Of a stretch of 64,000 nt of DNA, positions 40,035 to 50,617 are shown piece by piece. The stretch covers positions 156,977-220,976 of the forward strand of contig NW_005179019.1 of the NCBI RefSeq assembly GCF_000350225.1, read 5' to 3'. The translations under genes and the position numbers were made by a program. Below the pieces are notes generated by a model. That model saw only the letters and a list, made by a program, of their open reading frames with translations. It did no database searches and was not told the origin of the DNA. Position 1 is the first letter of the stretch. Each line of letters begins with the position of its first letter. Source of the DNA: Chondrus crispus (Eukaryota; Rhodophyta; Florideophyceae; Gigartinales; Gigartinaceae).

Positions 40035-40856
40035 TTAATCGGTCCCGACAGTCATTGTAGAAGTGACCCGGAAGTTTTCAGTAGTTGCAAGTGCGCTTGT
40101 CCACTCGACCTCCGAAGGTTCCTCTTTGTCCAATTCGTCCACCTCTGCGACGTCTTCCGCGACCTCTACCTCTTGAACCACGACTGCCTCTTTCCGCGAA
40201 ATTGGCCTTAGGTTGAGAAGTGATGTTGTTACTCGACTACTGCATGTTGTGAGGATTACATCAACGTGCGATCTCGGCTTGTACAGCATTGACAATCTTG
40301 TCGAAATTGAGGTCCTGTAGACTAGATTCCATAGCAAGAGGCGCAAACGAGGATGGCAGAGAGCGGATTAACTTGGAAGTTTTCTCCGACTCAGAGAGCT
40401 CAGCGTCATATGTAGCTAGCTCCCCAACGGTAGTTAATAACGAAGCATCATGCTGGTCCCAGTTGCCATTGTCTTTGAAGATTATGGTGTCTAACTTTTG
40501 TTTGATGTTTTGCACCACTTGAGCGTTTGACATGGTAAAAATACGCTCAATTCTTTGCACAGATCGGGGGAGGTCTTGTCATCGTCGTCCATAAACAGGC
40601 GTGTTCGGGACGCGACGGCGTCACCAAGGCAAAGAATGATATTGCCTTTTGAACGGGCCGATCGCATTATCCAGTCCACGATTGTAGTGCTTGAAGAAGC
40701 ACCACGGCCGGTGAGCTTTGGTTGCAGTCTAACGAGAAGTGGGTCGTAGCGCTGAAGATAAGCCTTCATCTTCCTGCGCCACTGGATGAAGTCAGACGGG
40801 ACTTTGAGCTTTGGTACTTTGCTCAGGGATTCACCGCCTTCACCATTACTTGACAT
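40035..40856 (-). pseudogene. Copia 2 Gag
   Basis: 40491-40856 starts MSSNGEGGESLSKVPKL and contains FIQWRRKMKAYLQRY, the usual N-terminal Gag helix. 40261-40560 continues in another frame with the UBN2-like QHDASLLTTVGELATYDAELSESEKTSKLIRSLPSSF. A Gly/Arg-rich tail and possible zinc knuckle region at 40035-40346 is out of frame. Confidence 0.75.
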
Positions 40857-41793
40857 AACGGCGAGTTGACCAAAAGCTACACAGAAGTGCTAACAGTAGT
40901 CGCTAAAATGAGGGGAGCCAAATTCAAACCGTACTTAGCAAGCATTCAGGTTAGATCGGCACCACCAAAAAGAAAACAAAGACACACAAACTGAATAAAT
41001 TGTTGACCAAAGTTGTCAACAGTAGTTTTGAAAACGTGGGGTGTGATGAATCGCGAATCAAAATTGATGCGAACCTTTCGGGGAAGAGATGCACCGAAGT
41101 GCCCAAGATGATCTCCAATGTTCGTTGTCAAAATTGACTGTGATAAATAGTTTCTACAACCTTCACCGATGTTGGCAAATATAAATGTAGTCGCCGAAGA
41201 GAAATAAAACAGCCGAAAGTGGAAACCCCAACAACTCGAAGACGCAAAAGTAAAAGGATGTAGGCAGTAGGTCAGAAAGCACAAAAGATAGGCCAAAATG
41301 ACACAGCACCCACAGGCAACGACAAAACCCCTATGATTAATAGCAAAAACGACAAACACTTGACTAGACTTGAATGGACTTGTTTACTAGGCTTGAATAG
41401 ACTTGACTAGATTTCCAAACTTGATTTCCAACTTGAGCTTGAGATGACCTTTGGAAAAGTAGCTCGATTGAAAGCAGCGCCGAGCGAAAGTGTGGCGGCG
41501 CTTACTCTAACGTCGAGTAAAGAAGCGCAATGCACGGCCACGGTCTTGCGTCGGAGCACCAGTCTCGAGATAGGAAAGCAGAAGAAGCGTAGTAGTTGTA
41601 GAGAAGTGGTTGACCGATACAACGAGGTGCGACGTACTGTGGTCCGCAGACACTTATATCGGTTGCATCTGCAGCTCGTAGTAGCAGTGGTGAGGCGCGG
41701 TGGGAGGGTGCAGTGAAGGAGAGAGGAGGAAAGCGCGGGTCGGTGGTGGTCTTAAGGGCGCAGTGAGATCGTTCCTCACCGCGATGCTACCGT
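40857..41793. other. Upstream part of copia 2, no gene seen
   Basis: It should hold the 5' leader and 5' LTR of copia 2. GGTTAGATCGGCACCACC near 40952-40969, read on the minus strand as TGGTGCCGATC, is a weak primer-binding-site candidate. The stretch 41355-41430 has several ACTTGACTAGACTTGA-like repeats. Confidence 0.35.
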
Positions 41794-42114
41794 GAACGAG
41801 GTGAGCAATAAACGTGATCGAGAGCGTGTCCCTATCCGATGTGAGGGGGCGAGCTGTCCCCGGTCACACAACTTTATGTCATCCAGTCCGAGACTGGTGG
41901 GCGCGATACCTCGCCGCCGTCGAGTGTAGATTACTAATTATTAGTTAAATCTACGATGGTGCGCATACAAAATTCTCCCTTTTGGTCCGACTACATTCGT
42001 TGCCCAATGCCAGCCGTCCAAGTATGGACGGCGGCGGTCCGGAGCGTTCTTATTGGACGAAATGGCTTTCGCCACCTCATGGCCAAATGCCTTATGATAT
42101 GCCTATCTTGGCAC
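41794..42114 (+). repeat. Direct repeat C, right copy
   Basis: Matches 35138-35461 from GAACGAGGTGAGCAATAAA to CTTGGCAC. Its right end lies about 125 bp from the stop of the first P450 gene. Confidence 0.8.
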
Positions 42115-42240
42115 AAATAAAGCCCCTGAGAACGGTGGCCCACCTCTCTCAAAACGACCAGGGAGAACATGCAATTCTCATAACGTCCCTTCTGGCACTT
42201 CTGGCACTGACAGAAGTCAAATATGGTGGCGGGGTTTATG

Positions 42241-43776
42241 TTAATGGGAGTATCGTAAGTCAACTAACACTGGAATCCCAGTTTCACGGCCCTCACTGCT
42301 GACAAACTTAGGGGTATCTATGAACAAAGTCCTATTCTGAACTGCCTTCCTGTCACATGCAAGTCTCACTCTGAATCGTCTAAATATCTCAGCGAGTAGA
42401 AGGGGTCCCTCATAATTGGCCAAGAATCTTCCAGCGCAGTTCATCTGCCCCAAGCTGAATGGATTGAAAGCCCCAGCCGGAACTCTCTCTACTCCTGGGC
42501 CCTCAGGTCCCGAAATCCATCGCTCTGGGACAAACTGTTCCCCTCGTTTCCATATCGGTGCCTTTCTCTGGCTTCGTCGAACCTGTCCGTGTATCTCTGT
42601 ACCTTTCGAAACATGTACACCACTCCCTTTCAAAGTCACATTCTTCGCCGCAACGCGGCTTGTACTCGATCCGCTTGGATGCAGCCTGCACGTTTCCTTC
42701 CAAACGCTTTTGATGTACTGCAAGCTTTCAACATCTTCCATTGCCAAATACTCGCCCAATGGACGATCTCCAACTCTCTCCTTCAATTCCTTTTCGATAC
42801 TGTCAGCGGCCTTTTGGGCACCACAAATTTCGTATATACACCATGAAAGCATCTGGTTAATAGAATGTGAGCCAGTCAGGGCGAACTCAACTACGATAGA
42901 GGTCATTGCTTCCGCAGATTGGTCTTCCAAGGCTATAATTGCGTCTAACATATCCGTCTTCCGCTCCTCTTTCTCTTTGGTAGTTTCTTGCTTCCGTCGC
43001 TCGATGAATTTGTTACAAAGTTCGTAAACTCGATTTCTTGTCTTGTAAAACCTCTTCCTTGTACCAAACCATGCAAATGCTTTTCGAAAAGGCGATCCCA
43101 TGTATTCATACATCATCTCCTCCGTGAAGCAGTTAACGACATCAGCGAACGCGACGCGCTCCTCAAGGGGCATATCCGAACCAAACGCGACGTTTGTGAT
43201 TACCATGAACGTTGCCATGGCAAACGGTTTCGAAATATCGACAGGCTTCCCACTTGCAGCCGCGGACTCGAGTTCTTTGCACAACTGTCTCACTGCGTTA
43301 ATCATGGCCTGATGAAAGCTGTGCAACATTTTGTGATTAAAACTGTCCCTCAGCCTTCTTCTGACGATGCGGTGCTTCTCAGCAGGCATTGTGAACAAGC
43401 CACCCGGGGAAGCAAGCTTAAATACATTGCGAATTTTCTCAGGGCGGGGGAAGAGAGCGGGGCTTGATGTGATGTGCACGATGTCCGCGGGGACTGAGGT
43501 GACGACAACACGTGAGAAACCGAGCCAGACAGCGAAAGTATCTCCGTAGGTGCGGCCGAGATGGTCCATACAGTCTGTGAATGTACGCGGGTCAGTCAGG
43601 AGACGGCGGACCGGACCGGGGCTAAGGGAGGAGATGAGCCAAGGTCCCGGGATGGAAGAGATTGCCGCCTGATGCAGAGTGTAGTGGATGAGGAGGAAAA
43701 GAGGAGGGAGAAGGATGAGAGGAAGAAAATCGGGAACGGGAAAGGAATACATGAATGCGAAAGAGACTGTGTACAT
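42241..43776 (-). CDS. Cytochrome P450, paralogue 1
   Basis: 511 residues from ATG 43776 with no intron needed. An N-terminal hydrophobic anchor (FLPLILLPPLFLLI, about 17-30) and PGP hinge indicate an ER-bound monooxygenase. The helix C region is HRIVRRRLRDSF, helix I has ALTGSHSINQ (Ser in place of the usual Thr), K helix is KETCRLHP (ExxR), and FVPERW follows. The Cys-loop is FSLGQMNCAGRF with Cys447 as heme ligand. The Arg two residues before Cys in the usual F-x2-G-x-R-x-C-x-G is Met. The substrate cannot be predicted. The second copy at 46121 on the same strand is a clear paralogue. Both are intact among decayed transposons, so they are probably working host genes. Confidence 0.92.
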   Translation of the reverse strand: MYTVSFAFMYSFPVPDFLPLILLPPLFLLIHYTLHQAAISSIPGPWLISSLSPGPVRRLLTDPRTFTDCMDHLGRTYGDTFAVWLGFSRVVVTSVPADIVHITSSPALFPRPEKIRNVFKLASPGGLFTMPAEKHRIVRRRLRDSFNHKMLHSFHQAMINAVRQLCKELESAAASGKPVDISKPFAMATFMVITNVAFGSDMPLEERVAFADVVNCFTEEMMYEYMGSPFRKAFAWFGTRKRFYKTRNRVYELCNKFIERRKQETTKEKEERKTDMLDAIIALEDQSAEAMTSIVVEFALTGSHSINQMLSWCIYEICGAQKAADSIEKELKERVGDRPLGEYLAMEDVESLQYIKSVWKETCRLHPSGSSTSRVAAKNVTLKGSGVHVSKGTEIHGQVRRSQRKAPIWKRGEQFVPERWISGPEGPGVERVPAGAFNPFSLGQMNCAGRFLANYEGPLLLAEIFRRFRVRLACDRKAVQNRTLFIDTPKFVSSEGRETGIPVLVDLRYSH

Positions 43777-46120
43777 GGGACACCGAGGGATGTCGTCGTC
43801 GTTTCGATGGGATGGTCTAGCTCGACACAGGGACTAAAAGTCAGATGTGTGCAAAGGGGCTTTTGGGCACGACGGAGAAGAGATGAGGAGCTGAGAGACA
43901 CAGACATAGTCGTCCGGAACGATATGTAGGCGTCAGAATTACGCCGCAGGGCGTCCATTACAAGAGAGGCGCGAGCCTGCGCAGATATCGGCGAAATTGC
44001 AAGTGCAAGCGGGATGTGATGGCGGCCTCGGGAGAGAGAAGTGCAGTGCGTCGGTGGGGGTGGAGCTCATGAAGAAGGTGGCTTTCCAATTGCTGTACAT
44101 GGAACGGAGAGGCCAACTGAAGAATGATTGTCACTCAGAGAGAGTGTGCAGGGTGGTTGGCGCCTTGCTTTGGTTAATGAGCGGTGAGTGGAGCGGACGT
44201 GTGGTGGCGTGAGATTGTTGGGTGAGAACTATTTTCGGACTTCTTGCGCCCCTCGTTTATGACACGCGGGCAACAATGAGGTTTTAAGTGTCCCACGCGG
44301 GATAGAAGGTGGCTGTTCCTCTCCCCGCGGGATCTTCTTCAACACAAGAACTTTCTCGTCGCGAACAAGGCCTGTGTGCACAGTCAACGGTAGAGACGGA
44401 TGATGAAATACAGTGCAATAGATCAAATCAAATTAAAGCTCTCGCTGAACATCGGCAGCCAATGAGACCGTTGTCCTTGCGAGATCGGCATGCCATACAC
44501 GATTTGTTCATCACTTGCTCCCAGCTTTGCATTTCATCACCTTTCTCCAACGGCCTGGCAATTGTATCAACTCTCTGATGCTGTTCACGAATCTCGGATC
44601 TCCACCGTGTTGCGTGGCTTGATACTGAAGTGGTTACGCATGCTCGGGTATGCACGGCGAGCACTGTTCCATCCGTGTGCAAAATTTTCTCATAGTATTG
44701 CGTGGCATTCCAAGTATCCCCCACCAAAAAACAAGTAGGGCGTTGTCAAGCGTCAACTTTCAAATACAGGTTCTATACATCTCTATAAAACCTACAACTC
44801 TCACCACAGTGAGAGGCGTGCACCATCTTAGTCCCCGATCAGTTTTTGCCTTCCCTTTTTTCCTTACCAGTTCAACAAACGCGTGTAGACTCCGAACAGA
44901 TGCACACTTGCTCTGATGGGCTTTCGGAAAGAAAGCGGGAACTCGACCAATGACCGCATCTCAAAGCAGCGTGGTGCAGTGCCCAGGAAAATGATATACG
45001 TCCAAAAAAAGCTCAGCAACTGCTCAGAAGATAACAGCATTCAGTTGCTGATCTTCTGTTCAACGCATTCAACGCATGCAGACTCTTCCACTAGGAGTTT
45101 TCAGATATATTTAGACAAGCCACTGCTACATTCGTTGTACAACTGGGTCTTTAATATCAATATGGTGCTGGCATTCAGAGTATGTTCGATGATGGCAGGG
45201 AAACGCCGCCACAAGCTTCCCCATAACGAGATTTAAACGCATCAATTTTTTCCATAGACACACTGCTATTATCCCTCATGAGATAGCCACTCACACCTTC
45301 TGCAAGGGATAAGCTGGATGAAATCGCTGATGATTAGAAACACACATATATATATCGGCAATATTAGTTCCACAACAAACATTTAGGAGATAGCTTATGG
45401 CCGCGCCTCCATCTGTTTCCGGTACTGGGAGCAGAAACACCCCTTTCATTCATCATATTAGGCGAACGACAATGTATACTTGGGAGGGTTGTCACCCATA
45501 GAAATCGCCTCGTTTGCTTTGGTCTTCTTTGCATTTGTGAGTCTCCGACTGCAACCCAGGGAAGAGTAGGCCAAATTATGATTCCGCTCTTTGAGAACAG
45601 GCGCAATTTTTAGCATCGAAATTAGTTCGTTTGCTAACCTTCACTGTTTTCTGCAGGACTTTTATCCCTGGCCGACTCAATCTACTACCCTCGAAATCAG
45701 CTAATAACGAAGAAGCCCTATACACTTAGCACACTTTGTTTCCCATCCAATCGTGATCCAAAATGGCTTCTATTATCAAATTGAGGACCGATATGAAGCC
45801 TGTCTTAAGCAAAATCATTCAAATCCTCTTTCTGTCAGTAAAGAAATTATGAGCAGAAAGAGTGTTACCGTATCACCTGCCTTACTTTTTCGATTTCGAA
45901 AATTATATGGTCTATTGTAGGAGACTTTCTTTACTCATCCTGTCTAGGTCGCCTATACCCACACAAAAGGCCATGCATATGATGGTCAGCATTGAAAAAG
46001 GAGTCCAGGATGAAGGTACCAGTCTTTTTCAGCTTCGCATCAGGCTTTGAAATCATACGATAAGGTGCCAACGTACAGGTCATACGCCTTTAATTCGAGA
46101 TCACAGTCACAAAGCCTACA
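43777..46120. other. Intergenic region between the two P450 genes
   Basis: 2.3 kb with only short frames (longest about 100 codons) and no recognisable product. It contains the promoter of paralogue 1 and the 3' end of paralogue 2, plus a short AT dinucleotide run near 45346. No transposon signature was seen. Confidence 0.4.
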
Positions 46121-47641
46121 TTATTCGCGACGAAAAACTAGTACCGAAAAACCCTCTTCGAGTCTTACTGGCCTTGCACGAGTCTTTAGACAAGTGCACA
46201 AAGCCCTATCGCAATCGGTTTGAGGTGCCAAGGTGAATCTATGCCTTCGATACATTTCAGCTAAAATAAGTGGACCTACGTAGTCCGCAAAAAAACGGCC
46301 CATGCAGCTGAACTGCCCAAGCCCATATGGCACAAAAGCACCTGCTGGCACTCGCTCCCCTTTTGTTCCCTCAAATGAATTTCCCCATCTCTCCGGCTTG
46401 AAAGCATGCGCATCCTTCCAAACGGACTTGTTTAAGTGACAGCCTCGAAGCTGTGCATGTATCTCAGTCCCCTTTGGAACAAGAATACCACTTCCTTTGA
46501 GAAGAATATCTTTTGCAGCAACCCGGATATCGCTCGTGGCAATGGGATGTAATCGGCATACTTCCTTCCATACCTTGCTTAAATAAGACAACTTCAGGAC
46601 ATCTTTCGGTGAGAGCGGAGACCGAAGGGAGAAATCACCCAATTCCCGAGTCAGCTCTTTCTCAATCTTATTGATGATGCGGGGTGAGCGACAAATCTCG
46701 TAGATACAGGCAGAAAGGATCTGGTAGGTGGTATGCGAACCGGCTGTCACCATTTCAACAATGAGGGAAACCGTCGTCTCTCTAGAATGCCCTTGCAGGT
46801 CAATGAAGGCGTCGAGCACGTCTGGATTTCGAGATTCTTTCTTTGATTTAGGTTCCCGCATTCTTTGATTTAAAATTCCCTGGCATGCTTCGCGAATTCG
46901 ATCCCGGCATTCATACATTTTATCCCTTGATCCGAATCTGGAGAGGGCTTGGCGCAGCGGATATAGGACATACTCGATCATCATTTCCTTTGTAAGATGC
47001 TTTGCTGCCTTTACAAGTTCAAGGCGCTCGTCCTGCGCCACATCGGCCCCCAAAGCAACATTGGTCACGAAGCTTGTCGAGGTAGCGGCAAGTAACTTGG
47101 ATATTTCAACTGGGGTTCCGCACGCGGCATAATGATCAAGTAGGGTACACAGCTCCGAAATGGAGTGTGTCATTAAGGAGCACAAATTTCGCAGCATGTT
47201 GTGGCTGAAGCTGTCTCGCAATAATTTCCGGCAGATCTGATGCTGTTCAGTCTCCATCGAGAATAAGCAGCCCGGTGCAACCAGATTGAATACTTGTCTG
47301 AACCGTGCCGGCCTCGGGAACATCTTCGCATTGAAGCTGATTTGGACGATGTCAGATGGGACAGACGTCACGACAACTCGAGAAAATCCGATCCATACGC
47401 CAAAAAAACTGCCGTAAGAAGAGGAGAGCTGGTCCATGATATCTGTGAAAGTACAAGAATTGCAAAGGAGAGTACGAATGAGAGCATTTGAAGGAAGAGC
47501 AAGAAAACTGGGACCAGGCAGGGACGGATAAGCTGACATGTGACGCAAACGTGTTAGAACAAAAATTAGAGAGAGGGACAGAAGGACAGCGACGATGTGG
47601 AAGAAACTTTTGAAGGATCCTTGGATATTCAGGACATCCAT
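46121..47641 (-). CDS. Cytochrome P450, paralogue 2
   Basis: The frame is open from TTG 47680; the first ATG at 47641 gives 506 residues and places the membrane anchor (FHIVAVLLSLSLIFVL) near the N-terminus. Helix C is HQICRKLLRDSF, helix I TAGSHTTYQ (normal AG-x-x-TT), K helix KEVCRLHP, then FKPERW. The Cys-loop is YGLGQFSCMGRF, with Phe at the Arg position of the standard signature, paralleling Met in paralogue 1. It shares with that gene long stretches such as FGVWIGFSRVVVTSVP against FAVWLGFSRVVVTSVP. Tandem duplication on one strand is the simplest origin. Confidence 0.92.
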   Translation of the reverse strand: MDVLNIQGSFKSFFHIVAVLLSLSLIFVLTRLRHMSAYPSLPGPSFLALPSNALIRTLLCNSCTFTDIMDQLSSSYGSFFGVWIGFSRVVVTSVPSDIVQISFNAKMFPRPARFRQVFNLVAPGCLFSMETEQHQICRKLLRDSFSHNMLRNLCSLMTHSISELCTLLDHYAACGTPVEISKLLAATSTSFVTNVALGADVAQDERLELVKAAKHLTKEMMIEYVLYPLRQALSRFGSRDKMYECRDRIREACQGILNQRMREPKSKKESRNPDVLDAFIDLQGHSRETTVSLIVEMVTAGSHTTYQILSACIYEICRSPRIINKIEKELTRELGDFSLRSPLSPKDVLKLSYLSKVWKEVCRLHPIATSDIRVAAKDILLKGSGILVPKGTEIHAQLRGCHLNKSVWKDAHAFKPERWGNSFEGTKGERVPAGAFVPYGLGQFSCMGRFFADYVGPLILAEMYRRHRFTLAPQTDCDRALCTCLKTRARPVRLEEGFSVLVFRRE

Positions 47642-47768
47642 AGCGTTTTCAAAGGGTTCGGACTCGCTGAGAGATAACAAAAGAAACTCTTGCGAAGACT
47701 TTGTTTACCACGTGATCCCAATGACTTGTAGCTTCTCGGATGGGAGGCATCGTGATCCAACACAGAGG

Positions 47769-47776
47769 TTTATATA
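47769..47776 (-). promoter_or_regulatory. Candidate TATA box of P450 paralogue 2
   Basis: The minus strand reads AGTATATAAAC about 130 bp before ATG 47641. This is a reasonable place for a TATA element with a short 5' leader. No other evidence. Confidence 0.35.
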
Positions 47777-50160
47777 CTGGGAGTGTGCTTGACCGCGGGC
47801 GCATTACATTTGAACACGCCGTTCAGTAACGTCAAGACAAGCTTTCCTTCTTTTGCAGCCGTTCGAATATTCTCGTTCGGACTCATCAGCTGAGCAAATC
47901 TACGTAGCCATCCCTAATGTCGTGTCTTACGAGCAATCGAGGAACCGAACATCTTGTACATCCAAAACGGACCAAATACGTCATGGTGTACGGAATGAGA
48001 TTCTGGTCAAGTACTTGAAAAAGATGGATCTCTAAGGCCTCGTGGTGTTACACCCGTGAACGCCAAAAGTGTAAAAACAAAAGAAGAAGATGAAATCATA
48101 CTGTACCCAAAGAGGTTTATAATAAATAGTTTTACGTGAAGCAACATCACTACGTGAATGCAGTTCAAGAAAACTGAAACGGCCCTCCCAAATCAACAAA
48201 GATGCCATGTGAAAATGCTCGTAACCAGCTTGAAAAGTTTACAGCACTTGTTAACTGCGTTTGCTTTGGGCTTCAGTTTCTACCGATACAACGCAAGGTG
48301 GATTTGCACCCGGAGTTGCACCTTGCGGCCAGCTTTTTAAGGCCCAGGCTGGCCTGGCAAGGGAAATGGTTCTAGGTAGCACATGAGTAGATAATTTAAA
48401 TCTGTGTTGACAGGTACAGTAGTTATTCAATGGCTTCATTAGACCTGAACCAGGAAAAATTCAAACACCTGCCCCTAGACATCTACAACTCTTGGGAACA
48501 GGAGCAAGGGTTTATATATTGCCAGATACTGGAGCCTGCTGTGTGAAGAAAAGATGGGGCAGAGAGAAGGACATTGAAATCAGTCTTCACCTTCTCCCAA
48601 GACGAATTCGACAGAAATGTAGTATTGCGAAACAGTGGAGTGGATATAAGAGTCGTGATCTGCAGTAGGTATTAAACAAATAGAGAAGATCTAAATGAAC
48701 TAAGCAGGTTGTACACCTCAACAAATTTCTGCAAATTAGGACTCAAGACTGACACATATGGCCGCTACACTCACTGTCGCAGTTGACTGGCGGCAAAACA
48801 GGATAGTCACGGTATAAGAAACATTGATACTTAATAACTGCCGGCGCAGCACAAAATCGAATTTAGTGGTCGGCCTGCTCCCTTATATGTCTGCTGTTTC
48901 CACTTGCTGTTTTTGATCTTGAGAGAAGATCCTACAGTAGTTGAAGAGCCCTGCTTGGCAGGGAGACATGTCCATACCGCAGTTACACATTACGGTGGGA
49001 CCATCGAACTACACAGTTCAGTAGAATACGAAGACAAGACTTGCAAAGAAATACAAATTCATATATGATTCAGATCGGATAACTGGGAGGTTGGCTTGCT
49101 GTCTGCCGCGATACAAACATACGCTTGTCCGCCTACGACGTGAGCGAAAGACATAAATTTACAGGACATGACGTGCACCCCGGTTAACTCCTCAAGTGAG
49201 TAGAATCAATTCGCCCGCACTGATCCGTCCTTCCATGCAGTACTGTACACTGCGGTTACGGAAAAGCCGATTTGTCGGAACTGTCTCGTGGCCGGGAAAA
49301 AAGGGCGGAATTGCATTGCGGTAAAGTTTAGGCTGGTGTGGAGCAGAATGGAGTTCGGAACAGTTGCCTTGTGTCACATGCGTAGAAAGCGCATCTATGT
49401 TCGATAAGTATAGCATGTAAATGTGTTCAGTATCACTGTGTTACTGTACGAAGGTACTGTGCCATTATGTTCATTAGTCATCCAAGATGCCGATCGAATT
49501 GAATTGTCCTTTGGACACGCAGACGATTTCGAAAAACCCCTGTATGGCGCTGTATCGAGATGTGTTTCCATCGCAATACTGTAACTACAAGCAGGACGAT
49601 AATATTCTGATCTATACGTATCGGCTTCGGCAATAGCGAAGGTCGTACATTGTAGCGAGAGTTCAACGTCCGTAATTTAGTCTCTTTGTACTCTCACCTA
49701 GGTTTGAAGTGCCCTGCTAGCATAATATGATTCAAAAGTGCGGTGCCCTTCACGGCTTTCAAAGCCTTATGAAACCCCTACAGTACACAAGCAATTTTGT
49801 GTTCGCACTCGAGAAGGGGAGCTGTCTTCTGGCGCCCTTGCACAGTATCAAGCTGCGCCGCCGGTGATACCCTCGCTAATACTACTGTCACCAACCACAC
49901 AAGGACAAGAAATCATGGGCTTTGCTTCATCCATTCACTAATACTGTATGTGCGGTATTACAACGAATACTATGCATTGTGAGTGTGGTGCAGGAACGAT
50001 ACCCTTCGTTTACTCTCTGATCCGGCTCCCTCTACACTAGTTAGAGCTAAGTACGACGGCCATTTGCCGTCGTAGGTGACACTATGTGCGTGTGTGATGT
50101 GTACCACGTGTGTACGCGTACAGGTATTATCACATTGAGAGAGCAGAATGATGAATCGTA
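47777..50160. other. Intergenic region, no gene seen
   Basis: 2.4 kb of moderate-GC sequence with only frames below 75 codons. No transposon domain, tRNA or long repeat was recognised. It separates the P450 pair from the copia 3 element. Confidence 0.35.
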
Positions 50161-50552
50161 AGAGCAAGGCAACCAGTACGCTAATTTATAGCGCACATTT
50201 TTAGCCATGCAGCGCTCTAAAGAGTGCGCAACACAACAAGTGCGTCGCCATATGTGACGGCCCGCAAGGGGCCGAGTATTAGCTTTTCCCAAGTATTTCG
50301 CCAAGACAAGGGGTCTGAAGCACGGCGCATATAGCACTCGAAAGATGATTGGTTATAGTGATTATGAAATATCGATGAATTCTGAGTGATCGCGTGCTAT
50401 ATCCATTTCTATCCTGCGTCAGGAAAGAAACGAATATAGAGATAGGTGCTTCCAGATAGCAACGGAAAAAAGCGATTAGCGCACCAGTTGACATGCCAAC
50501 AGGGGAAAATCTCTAAAATTTCAAAATTTAGCGCACTGGTTGCCTTGCTCTA
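50161..50552. mobile_element. Possible MITE with about 23 bp terminal inverted repeats
   Basis: AGAGCAAGGCAACCAGTACG at 50161 is matched by the complement of 50530-50552 with one mismatch over 23 bases. The interior is noncoding and includes a second, partial copy of the motif (GATTAGCGCACCAGTTG near 50474). No clear target duplication was seen. It sits next to the expected 3' end of copia 3. Confidence 0.4.
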
Positions 50553-50617
50553 ATCCTCATGGTTCTGTCTTTACTCGTCGTCGCCGTCTCGTGGGTCGAA
50601 GTGCCGCGTGTGACAGA

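Larger units (their letters stand above)
35948..40856 (-). mobile_element. Ty1/copia retrotransposon (copia 2), degenerate and interrupted
   Basis: On the minus strand: Gag (40035-40856), protease (39429-39800), GAG-pre-integrase (39190-39407), integrase (37600-38510), RT (36500-37451) and RNase H to 35948. A 662 bp solo gypsy LTR interrupts it between pre-integrase and integrase core (38521-39182, TSD ACGAT). Frameshifts, stops and a snap-back insertion in RNase H show that it is dead. Direct repeat C brackets it, but whether those copies are its LTRs is unclear. Confidence 0.88.

Noticed and set aside
42416-43467. Plus-strand frames of 159-203 codons opposite P450 paralogue 1
   Set aside because: Antisense shadows of an intact P450 coding sequence with all family motifs.
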